From JAWXTP01 sp044433415 (GTDB lineage: Bacteria > Bacteroidota > Bacteroidia > Bacteroidales > Rikenellaceae), in assembly GCA_044433415.1 (NCBI GenBank), contig JAWXTP010000006.1, forward strand, positions 1-50,118: 50,118 nt of DNA, given 5' to 3'. The first letter of the stretch is position 1; each line of letters begins with the position of its first letter. This document shows positions 35,301 through 43,364 of this stretch, piece by piece. Under the pieces are notes generated by a model that was given only the letters and a program-made list of their open reading frames with translations, was not told where the DNA came from and did no database searches. A program made the position numbers and the translations under genes.

Positions 35301-36378
35301 GACAGATGAACTATTTAAATACTTCTATCAGAAAAATAGCAAGACCAGCGGTTTTGGTATAGGTTTAGCCTACACTAAGAGCCTTGTACTTATGCATAAA
35401 GGTAAAATTGGAGCTTACTCTAACAAGGGTGCAGGTTCTACTTTCTACTTCCAGATTCCTTACAACCTAGAATTAAAGAAAGTAACAATTGTTGAAACTA
35501 CAGATACACAGCAGGATAAAAACTTCATCAATGCAGAAGTTCCTCAACACATTGTTAACAACAACACAGAAACCATCACTACACATGGCTCTATAAACAC
35601 TCAAAACTACACTATATTAATAGTGGATGATAATACTGATATTATAGATTACCTTAAGGAGGAGCTAACACCTCATTTTAAAAATGTGTATTGCAGCTAC
35701 AACGGTGAGAAAGCTCTTGAATGCATAAAGACTAAACTCCCTGACTTAGTGATAAGTGATATCATGATGCCTATAATGGATGGTTATCAGCTATGTACGG
35801 AAATAAAAAAGAATATAGAGATAAGTCATATTCCTATTATCTTATTAACTGCAAAGGGCGACACTAGCCACCAATCGCACGGCTACAAGCTAGGAGCAGA
35901 CAACTATATCACCAAACCTTTTGATATAGAGATGTTATTTACTGTCATAAAGAATGTGCTAAGTTCTAGGGAGTCTATCAAAAAGCGTTTCCTAAACTAC
36001 AATGAGGTTATATTACCAAAAGATAGCACCTTTAGTAATGCTGACGAAAAATTCATGACTCAAGTAAATGAATTTATCATAAGCAACTTAGATAATCCTG
36101 AATTAGAGATTGAAGCTATACACACACATTTAAAGATGAGTAGGCTGATGTTTAAAAATAAGTTTAAGGCTATCACAAATACTTCTGTTAATAAGTACAT
36201 AAACTCTGTACGCGTTGAGCGTGCTAAATTATTTATAGAACAAGGAGAATTATCATTATCAGAAATTGGTTATAGTGTGGGATTCTCCTCAGCTAGCTAT
36301 TTTAGCACAGTCTTTAAACAAGTAGCAGGGTGCTCGCCAAAGGTATACGCTGAGACTTCACAATCTAACAAAAACTAA
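32377..36378 (+). CDS. Hybrid two-component system sensor/regulator of the polysaccharide locus
   Basis: A 1,333-residue single-chain sensor and DNA-binding regulator. An N-terminal signal/anchor helix is followed by a periplasmic region of about 650 residues made of two-component-regulator propeller repeats (QDIKEDKWGNIWIGTDNGLN; ITEDSEGIIWLATDGGGINS) and a Y_Y_Y domain. A transmembrane helix lies at about 770-790 (FYVLIFILLLIITLIYNMIY). The histidine kinase has its phospho-acceptor in MTNISHELRTPLTL (about residue 820) and ATPase motifs DEGIGIDD and GFGIGLAYTK. A receiver domain has its phospho-acceptor aspartate in LVISDIMMPIMDG (about 1,127). An AraC DNA-binding domain ends the protein. 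It senses an oligosaccharide and activates susC onward. MGVYMKLKTG offers two starts, at 32,377 and 32,389. Confidence 0.96.
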   Translation: MGVYMKLKTGIKSINLFNITKKLFLIIAVTLSSFTKVTSQELICKQLSFPQGLSSHLVQDIKEDKWGNIWIGTDNGLNRIMGNEIFIYKKNAADSSSLQSNNIKQIIRDSKERIWTFDNNLAYIYNTTNDKFDVLTQNNQKVNVHRASKMGNNLLLATNNTIYIYDTVKDTITNEITVGKTIIRSLNPINDSIVIINNFNKSLFSVNLNTGKSKFQLTSKFIADSPIHADSKGKIWIAQYRNLNCYTWDGNKLVLEKTFNSHNSALTPYNITCIKEKDNKLWITTDGGGVQYINLDDFSIGFLMNNTQFQHNNLLSTLNILFDNDNNIWLGTVRSGVVFVKEVNISLLQTATMQSKAGLSNMVVLSITEDSEGIIWLATDGGGINSYNPNTKEVKQYPSTAGLKVNSVSNLNKSELVFSVYQKYIAKFNKNTGEIKILDLTNTENNQKVTNYDFLRYLYNHDLLTFYDLGHMRLNIFKKTLTPYTARNKNALPNLQFAVGDNKEHLYSFGEKGIYAFNKMDLDIFNIYAHTNNITNATIDKNGNIWFSDILNDLYLYDVNSKKSELILNTNLEEINTLIVDNNKDRLWYGSLNGIHCYDINSKKNYFLGEPDGVPVNKYISRVAYVSTAGDVYLGGINGLLIIHNDLKFNPKPNFEAILVSVNQDNNKVVLHYSEEKNPHIQAKWDYSLLELKIAPKGVNLFAKRLMKVDIVGTNNYSITTRSGVFEVPKLPIGDYTVNVSFRNINNKFTTPKQIATLTINGPWWRSPIAFYVLIFILLLIITLIYNMIYRRKKRKMNETYLLKRKKLSEQKLAFMTNISHELRTPLTLIHSPINRLMNIVSTEDRAYKEIKSIHKQTQKMISLIDMVLNIRCIEENETSLDVSSINITQWFVSNVTAFNDEYKNKNISLDYNIDIQNKEINLDSDKCSIILSNLLMNALKYSNSNTHVCVNCKEIANKLHIEVVDEGIGIDDSKTDELFKYFYQKNSKTSGFGIGLAYTKSLVLMHKGKIGAYSNKGAGSTFYFQIPYNLELKKVTIVETTDTQQDKNFINAEVPQHIVNNNTETITTHGSINTQNYTILIVDDNTDIIDYLKEELTPHFKNVYCSYNGEKALECIKTKLPDLVISDIMMPIMDGYQLCTEIKKNIEISHIPIILLTAKGDTSHQSHGYKLGADNYITKPFDIEMLFTVIKNVLSSRESIKKRFLNYNEVILPKDSTFSNADEKFMTQVNEFIISNLDNPELEIEAIHTHLKMSRLMFKNKFKAITNTSVNKYINSVRVERAKLFIEQGELSLSEIGYSVGFSSASYFSTVFKQVAGCSPKVYAETSQSNKN

Positions 36379-36406
36379 AGGAAAATCACCTAAATTCTTT
36401 AAAAAA

Positions 36407-36461
36407 AACTACTTTGTATTTAAATTTATTAACAATCTCAATAATTTAATGCAAAGTAGTT
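36407..36461 (+). terminator. Terminator after the hybrid sensor gene
   Basis: AACTACTTTG (36,407-36,416) pairs with CAAAGTAGTT (36,452-36,461) and is followed by GTTTTTT. The loop is 35 nt. It separates the sensor gene from the GH20 gene. Confidence 0.55.
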
Positions 36462-36493
36462 GTTTTTTAAAACTGTTTCAGCGACCTATACAC

Positions 36494-36501
36494 TACATTT
36501 G
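36494..36501 (+). promoter_or_regulatory. -7 promoter element of the GH20 gene
   Basis: TACATTTG matches TAnnTTTG fully, 27-34 bp before the start codon. It lies after the sensor gene's terminator, so GH20 is probably transcribed on its own. Confidence 0.5.
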
Positions 36502-36527
36502 TTTTTATAATTTTAAAAAACACAACT

Positions 36528-38882
36528 ATGTATAGATTAATAACCTGTTTCTGCTTTATACTTTGTTTCTTCTTATTATCTTGCAATAGAAATATTTCAA
36601 GCAATGAATATAATAAAGGTATAAACATTATCCCTACCCCTGAGAATATGAGTACTCTTGAGGGCGAATTTATATTAAAAGACAACTTTAAAATATACGT
36701 CCAGAATAATGACGTATCAAAAGTTGCTCATTATTTCACTGATAAAATAAGTAATTCTACAGGTTTCAATATCACATATTGTGAATCTATAGAAGATGCT
36801 GATATTGTAATAATACTAGACAGTAGCCTACCTGAAAAACGTGAAGGCTACCACCTAGATGTGACTACAGATAAAATTACTCTTAAAGCTCGTGAATTAA
36901 ATGGTGTGTTCTATGGATTCAACACAATAATGCAACTGCTGCCTGCTGAGATTGAAAGTTCACATAAAATAAACGCTAGAAAATGGTCTATCCCTGCTGT
37001 AAAGATAACTGATAGTCCGAGATTTGAATATAGAGGTATCATGCTTGATGTTTCGCGCCATTTCTTTGGTGTAGAGGAACTAAAAAAACATCTTGATATA
37101 CTATCTATGTTTAAAATAAACCGCTTCCACTGGCACCTAAGCGATAATCAAGGCTGGAGAATAGAAATAAAAGCCTTTCCTAAATTAACAGAGCTTAGCT
37201 CTTCTAGAGTAGACGAAAACGGAGAGGTACATGCGGGCTTCTACACTACAGAACAAGTAAAAGAGATAGTACAATATGCTGCTGACAGATTTATCACCGT
37301 TATCCCAGAAATTGATATCCCTGCTCACTCTATGGCTGCCTGTGTTGCCTACCCTCAGCTTTCGTGCAAGGAAGAAACTCCTGAGATAAGATCTGTATGG
37401 GGTCCCGACTCTATAGTTATGTGCCCAGGTGATGAATATATGTTCAACTTCCTAGATACTCTTTTTAATGAAATGTGCGACCTATTCCCTAGCGAATATT
37501 ACCACATAGGTGGTGACGAATGCCCTAAAAATAGCTGGGCTGCATGTCCTGACTGCCAAAAAAGAATAAAAGACGAAAAACTAAAGGCTTCAAAGGAACA
37601 TACTGCTGAAGAAAGACTTCAAAGTTATACGATAGCTAGAGTAGAAAAAATACTAGCTAAATATAACAAAAAAATAATAGGCTGGAATGAGATTCTTGAA
37701 GGTGGAGTAACAGAAACTGCAACTATCATGTCATGGAAAAATGAAAATGGCGGTATAGAAGCTGCTATTAACGGAAATGATGTTATCATGTCTCCTCAAA
37801 CTCAGGGACTTTACTTAGATCACTATCAAGGGGATGCAAAAGTTGAAGAACATTACTTTGCAAGATATGCTCCTTTACAAAAGATATATGCCTACAACCC
37901 TATACCTGATATTTTATATGTAAAGAATAAAAATCAGTATATAAAAGGGGTTCAGGCAAACCTATGGACTGAATATGTATATAACACCAAATCTCTCGAT
38001 ATAAGACTTTACCCTCGTGCGTTTGCATTAGCAGAAATAGGTTGGAGCAAAACTGAAAACAAAGACTTTGTAGACTTCTGTAGACGTGTCGAAAATAGTC
38101 AGGTAAGGTTAGAAACTCACGACTGTCATTACCATATTCCTCTACCAGAACAAGAGGGAGGTTCTATAAACAACATAGTATTTACAGACTCTGCAAGCAT
38201 AGAATTTAAAACGTCGCGTCCTATGCCTATAGTTTATACTACCGACGGCAAGGAGCCTAACGTAAACTCTACTAGATACACTGAATCATTATTCTTCACT
38301 GAAAGCACCAACTTAAAAATTGCCTGTCTTTCACAGTCTGGAAGAACTAGTGAGGTTCGTAATATCTCGATAGTTAAAGAAAATTATGCTCCAGCTCTTA
38401 ACATTGATGCTTCTAGCTTAAAACCTGGAATTAAAATTAAAACATCAATAGGTGAATATAGAACTCCTGCTGATTTAAAAGGAAACATAACTTGGACTGA
38501 AAGCCATGGAAAGACTATTTCTGACCTTGTACCTAGACAAGACAAATACACCTTTAACCGTGACATTAAACGTTACGCAAAGATAGGTAAATGTTATATA
38601 AACATCCCAGAAGATGGGGTATATGCCTTCTCTACAGACAATGATGAGTTATGGATAGATGACAAACTTGTTGTTAACAATGTAGGCGATATTAAAAGGC
38701 ATTCAAAAAATGATGCAATGATGGCTCTTGCAAAAGGAGTCCACAAAGTAAAGATAGTGTTTGTAAGTGATTATGTAGGTGGATGGCCTTCTAGCTGGAA
38801 TGACAGCAAGGTCTTATTTAAACCTTATTACAAAGAAAGGGAGTATAAGGTTCTACAATCACTGATTGATAATGTTAATTGA
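36528..38882 (+). CDS. GH20 beta-N-acetylhexosaminidase lipoprotein
   Basis: A 784-residue exo-enzyme that releases terminal GlcNAc or GalNAc by substrate-assisted catalysis. The signal ends in the lipobox FLLSC (C19). An N-terminal GH20b domain (about 30-160) is followed by the catalytic barrel (about 165-510). The barrel begins FEYRGIMLDVSRHFFGVEEL, includes WHLSDNQGWRIEIK and holds the catalytic pair D330-E331 in HIGGDECPKNSW. The end of the barrel has NLWTEYVYNTKSLDIRLYPR. C-terminal to that is a chitobiase-like sandwich (YTTDGKEPNVNSTRY, about 565-610) and then a PA14-like domain (about 640-775, GVYAFSTDNDELWIDDKLVV) that may bind sugar. It acts with the sulfatase and GH18 enzyme encoded on the other strand. 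Confidence 0.95.
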   Translation: MYRLITCFCFILCFFLLSCNRNISSNEYNKGINIIPTPENMSTLEGEFILKDNFKIYVQNNDVSKVAHYFTDKISNSTGFNITYCESIEDADIVIILDSSLPEKREGYHLDVTTDKITLKARELNGVFYGFNTIMQLLPAEIESSHKINARKWSIPAVKITDSPRFEYRGIMLDVSRHFFGVEELKKHLDILSMFKINRFHWHLSDNQGWRIEIKAFPKLTELSSSRVDENGEVHAGFYTTEQVKEIVQYAADRFITVIPEIDIPAHSMAACVAYPQLSCKEETPEIRSVWGPDSIVMCPGDEYMFNFLDTLFNEMCDLFPSEYYHIGGDECPKNSWAACPDCQKRIKDEKLKASKEHTAEERLQSYTIARVEKILAKYNKKIIGWNEILEGGVTETATIMSWKNENGGIEAAINGNDVIMSPQTQGLYLDHYQGDAKVEEHYFARYAPLQKIYAYNPIPDILYVKNKNQYIKGVQANLWTEYVYNTKSLDIRLYPRAFALAEIGWSKTENKDFVDFCRRVENSQVRLETHDCHYHIPLPEQEGGSINNIVFTDSASIEFKTSRPMPIVYTTDGKEPNVNSTRYTESLFFTESTNLKIACLSQSGRTSEVRNISIVKENYAPALNIDASSLKPGIKIKTSIGEYRTPADLKGNITWTESHGKTISDLVPRQDKYTFNRDIKRYAKIGKCYINIPEDGVYAFSTDNDELWIDDKLVVNNVGDIKRHSKNDAMMALAKGVHKVKIVFVSDYVGGWPSSWNDSKVLFKPYYKEREYKVLQSLIDNVN

Positions 38883-39202
38883 TGTACTGTGAAAAGCTAC
38901 TAACCCAACTTTTTAAAAAAGGTCCGGTAAAACAACTTGGTTCTTGCTATTACCAATACCGTCTCAAAATTTCATTTCCCCCAATAGAGAGTTATTGGAC
39001 TGTTCTAATTATATCTTGAAGTTCTAGGTTGGACTTTATTAAAAATGTAGTGGTTTCTGAAATCCCAACCTAAAACTCAAGATATGAATCAAACAAAATA
39101 GCTAAGCCATGGTGAAAATCACTGTTGTGATTCTTACCGGACATAAATATTATAGGGAATTTCTAAAGATATATTTTTCTTATTACGATTATTGTTTCCT
39201 TC
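38883..39202. other. Structured gene-free stretch after the GH20 gene
   Basis: There is no gene here. TATCTTGAAGTTCTAGGTTGG (39,012-39,032) is largely complementary to 39,065-39,084. GGTGAAAATCAC pairs with GTGATTCTTACC (about 39,110-39,138). GTCCGGTAA near 38,931 has a complement TTACCGGAC near 39,134. It may be a decayed mobile element, but I cannot name it. Confidence 0.3.
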
Positions 39203-39261
39203 AAAAAACTTTCCAATTCTTTCCAATTTCTTACAAATTGGAAAGAATTGGAAAGTTTTTT
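39203..39261 (-). terminator. 27-bp perfect hairpin downstream of fic
   Basis: Both arms are 27 bases with no mismatch, with loop CTTAC and core TTTCCAATTCTTTCCAATTT. On the minus strand it ends in a T run 17 bp after the fic stop. The same core occurs at 40,622-40,680 on the other side of fic. Confidence 0.75.
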
Positions 39262-39277
39262 ATAAAAAAAGAGCTCA

Positions 39278-40582
39278 CTAAACTCCTTTTACGATATCAT
39301 CAAAATTTTTAGATTTAACATATCCTTTCTTTACCTTATTGAATGCTATTTCCGAGACTAACCCTAAATCTATCAGCCCAACAATATCACTTTTAGCTGT
39401 TGATGCCACGACTGAAAAACGAACTGTTAACTCCTTGATTGTAAACACGGCAGAAGAGTTATTATATAATATATTGATTATTTCCGCTTGTCTTTCATTA
39501 ATATTACCCAAAGGTAAAAACTGAGCTGACTGTTTAGAGTTTTCTGCTTTACGCTTAATATAACTTTGTAGTTCTTTAAAAGCTAAATCCAACACTCTTA
39601 GGTTATAAGCAACAAAATACCCCATATCATTTTCATCTTGCTCTGTATATAAGTATGCTTTTTCATAGGATTTTTTTGATTTGGCAATAACTCTCGATAT
39701 AGACAAATATTCTGTCAACCAATATCCACATTTAAGCATATACCAATAAAATAAAGCTCTTGCAGTACGTCCATTACCATCAGCAAATGGATGCACATAC
39801 GCAATCATAAAATGGACTATAATACCTCTTATTATAGGATGTATAAACACCTGAGATTCAGCTTCATTAAAAAAACAACATAAATCATTTATAAATTCAG
39901 GAATAGCTTCATAACTTGGAGGCGTATGTACTGTTTCATGTGTTATACCATCCTCAACAACTACATCATTATTAGATCTAAAACAACCTGCATCAACATC
40001 ATTTTCAAGAGTATCTTCCGTCATTAAAGCATGAATTTTAAGCAATAGTTCAGGTGTTAAGTTATTATTTTTATTTTCAGCTATAAAACATATAGTTTGA
40101 TAATTATTATAAATCATTTTCTGTGATTTGTCACGTGGCGATATTTTTTTACGTAACATATCTTTTGCCACCTTACGTGTCGTTGATGCTCCTTCCATTT
40201 GACTAGAAGAAATTGCTTCCTCCATGAGAGAACTCACAAGGTATTGCTCCCTATTAGAACTTGGCATAACAGACTCCGCACCCCATGAACCTCCAAAGTT
40301 CATATCAAATTCATGACAAAGTCGCTGCATGTGATTTGTAATATATAACTGAATTTTATATTTCTTCCACACTTCAATATAATGAAATTTTCTTGATGCC
40401 TTAACACAAGCCCATAACTCATGTGCCGAAGACACACTTTCAGGTAATTTTTTATATTTTAAATCATTCCAATACTCATATTTTTCATTAATTCTATCAA
40501 CCATAGAATTAACATCATTATCTGTTTGTAATTTAAATAGAGCTTCTATTAAGTTATCTATATGTGGCGCTTTCTCTATCAT
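39278..40582 (-). CDS. Fic-family protein (AMPylator) with self-inhibitory motif and winged-helix C-terminus
   Basis: The 434-residue protein carries the Fic active site HPFADGNGRTAR at residues 264-275 (H264 catalytic, D268/N270 for the metal), which normally transfers AMP to a protein hydroxyl. An inhibitory alpha-helix motif S126-SQM-E130-G sits N-terminal to the Fic core, so it is a class II, self-regulated enzyme and needs no separate antitoxin. The N-terminal DUF4172/Fic_N-like part contains FNFGG-type DMNFGGSWGAES. A C-terminal winged helix (about 370-430, FTIKELTVRFSVVASTAKSD) suggests DNA binding, perhaps to its own promoter. The gene is isolated between two nearly identical 27-bp hairpins. 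A TATATTTG promoter element lies at 40,612-40,619. The target protein is unknown. Confidence 0.9.
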   Translation of the reverse strand: MIEKAPHIDNLIEALFKLQTDNDVNSMVDRINEKYEYWNDLKYKKLPESVSSAHELWACVKASRKFHYIEVWKKYKIQLYITNHMQRLCHEFDMNFGGSWGAESVMPSSNREQYLVSSLMEEAISSSQMEGASTTRKVAKDMLRKKISPRDKSQKMIYNNYQTICFIAENKNNNLTPELLLKIHALMTEDTLENDVDAGCFRSNNDVVVEDGITHETVHTPPSYEAIPEFINDLCCFFNEAESQVFIHPIIRGIIVHFMIAYVHPFADGNGRTARALFYWYMLKCGYWLTEYLSISRVIAKSKKSYEKAYLYTEQDENDMGYFVAYNLRVLDLAFKELQSYIKRKAENSKQSAQFLPLGNINERQAEIINILYNNSSAVFTIKELTVRFSVVASTAKSDIVGLIDLGLVSEIAFNKVKKGYVKSKNFDDIVKGV

Positions 40583-40611
40583 AATATATTTTTAAATTTT
40601 AGGCATTTTTA

Positions 40612-40619
40612 CAAATATA
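40612..40619 (-). promoter_or_regulatory. -7 promoter element of fic
   Basis: The minus strand reads TATATTTG (full TAnnTTTG match) 30-37 bp before the start. The -33 region would fall inside the adjoining hairpin (40,622-40,680). Confidence 0.55.
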
Positions 40620-40621
40620 GC

Positions 40622-40680
40622 AAAAAGTTTTCCAATTCTTTCCAATTTTTATCAAATTGGAAAGAATTGGAAAACTTTTT
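40622..40680 (-). terminator. 27-bp perfect hairpin between the AraC regulator and fic
   Basis: Arms of 27 bases pair without mismatch around TTATC, with the same TTTCCAATTCTTTCCAATTT core as 39,203-39,261. It begins 7 bp after the AraC-regulator stop and is followed by CTTTTTGC on the minus strand. It probably ends that gene and overlaps the upstream part of the fic promoter. Confidence 0.75.
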
Positions 40681-40687
40681 TATAACC

Positions 40688-41605
40688 CTACCTTTCGTTA
40701 CTTTCTTTTTCTCTAAATTCCGTAGGGGAAACTCCTGTTTGCTTCTTAAAGAATTTACCAAAGGTTGACTGATCAGTAAAGTTAAGGGTATAAGAAATTT
40801 CTTGTAAAGTCATATCGGAATACAATAAAATAGTAGCTTCAGAAAGTAAGAAATAATGAATAATCTCTTTTGCACTTCGGGAATAATTTTCTTGTAAGAT
40901 ACGTGTAAGGTATTGAGTTGTAATACACAGCTTTTCAGCATAAAAATTAACTTCATGTTCCTTTTTGCAGTGTTCCATCACCAGATCAAAGAACTTAAAA
41001 CACAACTGCATTTTTCGTGATTTCTTAGAAGTTATATTATCTATATCCATGGCTTTTAACATCACTATTAACTTCTCCATGTGGAACTCTGCCATAGTAA
41101 TTAGAATCAAGTCCTTTTTAAAAAGCACTTCCCTAGTAAAGTTCCTCTCTATGCGCGCACCTATAGACAAAAGATTATTTATTACTGAGGGTTCAAATGT
41201 AAAAACAGGGAAGAATCTAAGAGACAATAAATGATCTATAGGTACATTCGGTCTAAAAGAATGTTTTATTAAAAACTCTTGACTTAAAGCCACAGCAAAA
41301 CCTTTAAAATTATCAGATATTTCTATGTTCTGTACCTTATTCATAGGTTTTATAGAAATAAGATTATTTTCATTAGGTGTACATACCCACGTTTTATTAT
41401 CGTTCGTCAACTTTAATTCTCCTAACATAACGATAATATCAAGCGACACTTCTGTTATCTCCGTAAAAGGTTTATTTTTGTCAATATTAAAGCGAAAAGA
41501 ATCTATTTCTGACGTGAACATTCCGTCCAAAACATTAGCTCCAGCAAATAATTTTACTAAATTATCCCATTTTTCCGCATTTGGTGTACGATTATTCTGT
41601 GCCAT
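40688..41605 (-). CDS. AraC-family regulator, divergent from the efflux operon
   Basis: A 305-residue protein with an N-terminal sensor half (about residues 20-165, including DSFRFNIDKNKPFTEITEV and the hydrophobic LSQEFLIKHSF) and a C-terminal AraC DNA-binding domain. The latter is seen in YAEKLCITTQYLTRILQENYSRS near residue 220 and LQEISYTLNFTDQSTFGKFFKKQ near residue 270, ending TGVSPTEFREKESNER. The TolC/adaptor/RND operon starts on the opposite strand 219 bp away. Two near-identical 16-bp direct repeats (41,645-41,660 and 41,706-41,721) in the shared region are candidate binding sites. It is therefore the probable regulator of the pump, perhaps sensing the exported compound. Confidence 0.9.
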   Translation of the reverse strand: MAQNNRTPNAEKWDNLVKLFAGANVLDGMFTSEIDSFRFNIDKNKPFTEITEVSLDIIVMLGELKLTNDNKTWVCTPNENNLISIKPMNKVQNIEISDNFKGFAVALSQEFLIKHSFRPNVPIDHLLSLRFFPVFTFEPSVINNLLSIGARIERNFTREVLFKKDLILITMAEFHMEKLIVMLKAMDIDNITSKKSRKMQLCFKFFDLVMEHCKKEHEVNFYAEKLCITTQYLTRILQENYSRSAKEIIHYFLLSEATILLYSDMTLQEISYTLNFTDQSTFGKFFKKQTGVSPTEFREKESNER

Positions 41606-41644
41606 ATATCATTTTAATTAATTAAGGATAGTCCTTAAACCTGT

Positions 41645-41721
41645 GTTTCGATTTTCACTACAAATATACACGATTTTTAAGTACGAAATAAAAATATATC
41701 ATTTTGTTTCGATTTTGACTA
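41645..41721. promoter_or_regulatory. Direct-repeat candidate operator between the AraC regulator and efflux genes
   Basis: GTTTCGATTTTCACTA (41,645-41,660) and GTTTCGATTTTGACTA (41,706-41,721) differ at one base and start 61 bp apart. The first lies next to the minus-strand -7 element TATATTTG (41,661-41,668) of the AraC gene. The second is upstream of the efflux promoter. Confidence 0.6.
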
Positions 41722-41763
41722 TAATTAGAACCTTAATGCTGGTGTATTTCCTATAAACAAACG

Positions 41764-41771
41764 TACTTTTG
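41764..41771 (+). promoter_or_regulatory. -7 promoter element of the efflux operon
   Basis: TACTTTTG matches TAnnTTTG fully, 54-61 bp before the TolC-family start codon. Confidence 0.55.
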
Positions 41772-41824
41772 CACTTGTCAAATTATACATGAATATAATT
41801 TAAAAAAACAATAATTAATAGTAT

Positions 41825-43210
41825 ATGTTTAAAAAAGTAAAATCTTTGTTTGTTCTGTTAGCGCTGGGGACTTTTGTGAATAACTCAATAGCACAAACAA
41901 CAGAAAACAACAACATCATTACAAGGGAGCTAGATAGCCTTTCTGTAAAGAAATTCTCTGACACAGAAAACAGCATAATCCTTACATTAGATGATGCACT
42001 AACAGTGGCATTAAGTGACAATCCTCAAATCAAAATAGCGGATAAGGAAATCACAAAAACAAATTATGCAAAAAAAGGCACTTACGCTTCTCTTTTCCCT
42101 CTTATAGAGGCTTCGGGAAGCTACCAACGTACGGTAAAAAAGCAAACCATGTACATGGATTTAGGTGAAACAACACAAGCTATAGAGATTGGTACAAATA
42201 ATACCTTTACAGGTGGCTTTGGTGCTTCTATGCCTCTAGTGTCTCCTACACTTTGGGAAAGTCTAAAGATATCGGGACTAGACGTTGAATTAGCTATTGA
42301 ACAAGCGCGCTCTTCAAAAATTAGCATGGTAGAACAAGTAAGCAAGGCTTATTATTCTGTACTTCTAGCGATAGATACTTATAATGTCTATGTTGACACT
42401 TATAATAACTCCCTAGAGAACTACCTTATAGTTAAACAGAAATACAATGTAGGTTCTACATCTGAATATGAAATGATACGTGCAAACGTACAAGCTCAGA
42501 ATATTCTTCCCTCTTTATATAGTGCTCAACATTCTATAGCCCTAACAAAATGGCAACTAAAAGCTTTACTTGGTATGGATTTAGAAACAGATATAGCTTG
42601 TAGTGGTTCTCTCCTGGATTATGTATCACAAATGACAACACCTAAGGAGGATATAAACCTTGATAACAATAGTGATTTACAACAGCTAGAGATTCAAAAA
42701 CAACTTTTAAATTCTGCACTCAGAATGTCGAAAGCTGAGAACTACCCGTCGCTAGCCTTAAGTTTTGACTACAACTGGATAGCTATGGATGATACATATA
42801 AATTTAGCTCTTACAAGTGGAATCCTTATGGTATTATAACTTTAGGTTTATCAGTTCCTATTTTTAATGGGGGTAAACGTCGACACAACATACAACAGGC
42901 TAGAATTAACATTGACCAACTGGAACTACAGAAAGAAGATGCTGTAAAAAATCTAGAGGTCGCATGGCTTCAATATAATAACGCTATGGATATAAGTATG
43001 CATCAGTATGATGTGGCTAAATCTACAGTGGAACAAGCAAAAAAAGGATATGAAATAGCCACTGAGCGTTATAAGGTAGGTAAAGGTACTCAACTGGAGG
43101 TTAAGGATTCTCAACTACAACTAGTAGAAGCAGAACTCTCAAAAAATAGTGCGATTTACGACTATTTGACTGCACAAATCTCTTTGCAAGCTTTGTCTTC
43201 TGACCTGTAG
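41825..43210 (+). CDS. TolC-family outer-membrane efflux channel
   Basis: A 461-residue protein with a signal peptide (MFKKVKSLFVLLALGTFVNNSIAQ cut near AQ) and two outer-membrane efflux protein repeats of long helical hairpins. ILTLDDALTVALSDNPQIKIADKEI starts the first. YWNPYGIITLG-like KWNPYGIITLGLSVPIFNGG near residue 340 starts the beta strands of the second. It forms the trimeric channel that carries substrates from the periplasm out of the cell. It is the first gene of an operon with the adaptor (154 bp downstream) and RND pump. No lipobox is present, unlike OprM-type channels. Confidence 0.92.
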   Translation: MFKKVKSLFVLLALGTFVNNSIAQTTENNNIITRELDSLSVKKFSDTENSIILTLDDALTVALSDNPQIKIADKEITKTNYAKKGTYASLFPLIEASGSYQRTVKKQTMYMDLGETTQAIEIGTNNTFTGGFGASMPLVSPTLWESLKISGLDVELAIEQARSSKISMVEQVSKAYYSVLLAIDTYNVYVDTYNNSLENYLIVKQKYNVGSTSEYEMIRANVQAQNILPSLYSAQHSIALTKWQLKALLGMDLETDIACSGSLLDYVSQMTTPKEDINLDNNSDLQQLEIQKQLLNSALRMSKAENYPSLALSFDYNWIAMDDTYKFSSYKWNPYGIITLGLSVPIFNGGKRRHNIQQARINIDQLELQKEDAVKNLEVAWLQYNNAMDISMHQYDVAKSTVEQAKKGYEIATERYKVGKGTQLEVKDSQLQLVEAELSKNSAIYDYLTAQISLQALSSDL

Positions 43211-43364
43211 TATGAGGTGATTTTTCTGGGTAAGGACTCATCTTTACGACCTTTTGAAAGATGTAACTAGAACATAACTTGAATATAACTAGATTACCAT
43301 AAGAATACAACTAGAAAGCAGCTTAAGTATAATTTAAAAGATAATAATAAGAAAATAATATAAC

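Noticed and set aside
38883..39202. tRNA or other known structured RNA
   Set aside because: No cloverleaf, no T-loop GGTTCRA and no known RNA signature was found here or elsewhere in the window.
39109..39312. A 67-codon plus-strand frame after GH20
   Set aside because: It is encoded largely by the perfect hairpin (39,203-39,261) and overlaps the fic 3' end.
39278..40582. Fic as the toxin of a two-gene toxin-antitoxin system
   Set aside because: The inhibitory S-xxx-EG helix is within the same protein, and no small antitoxin frame adjoins it.
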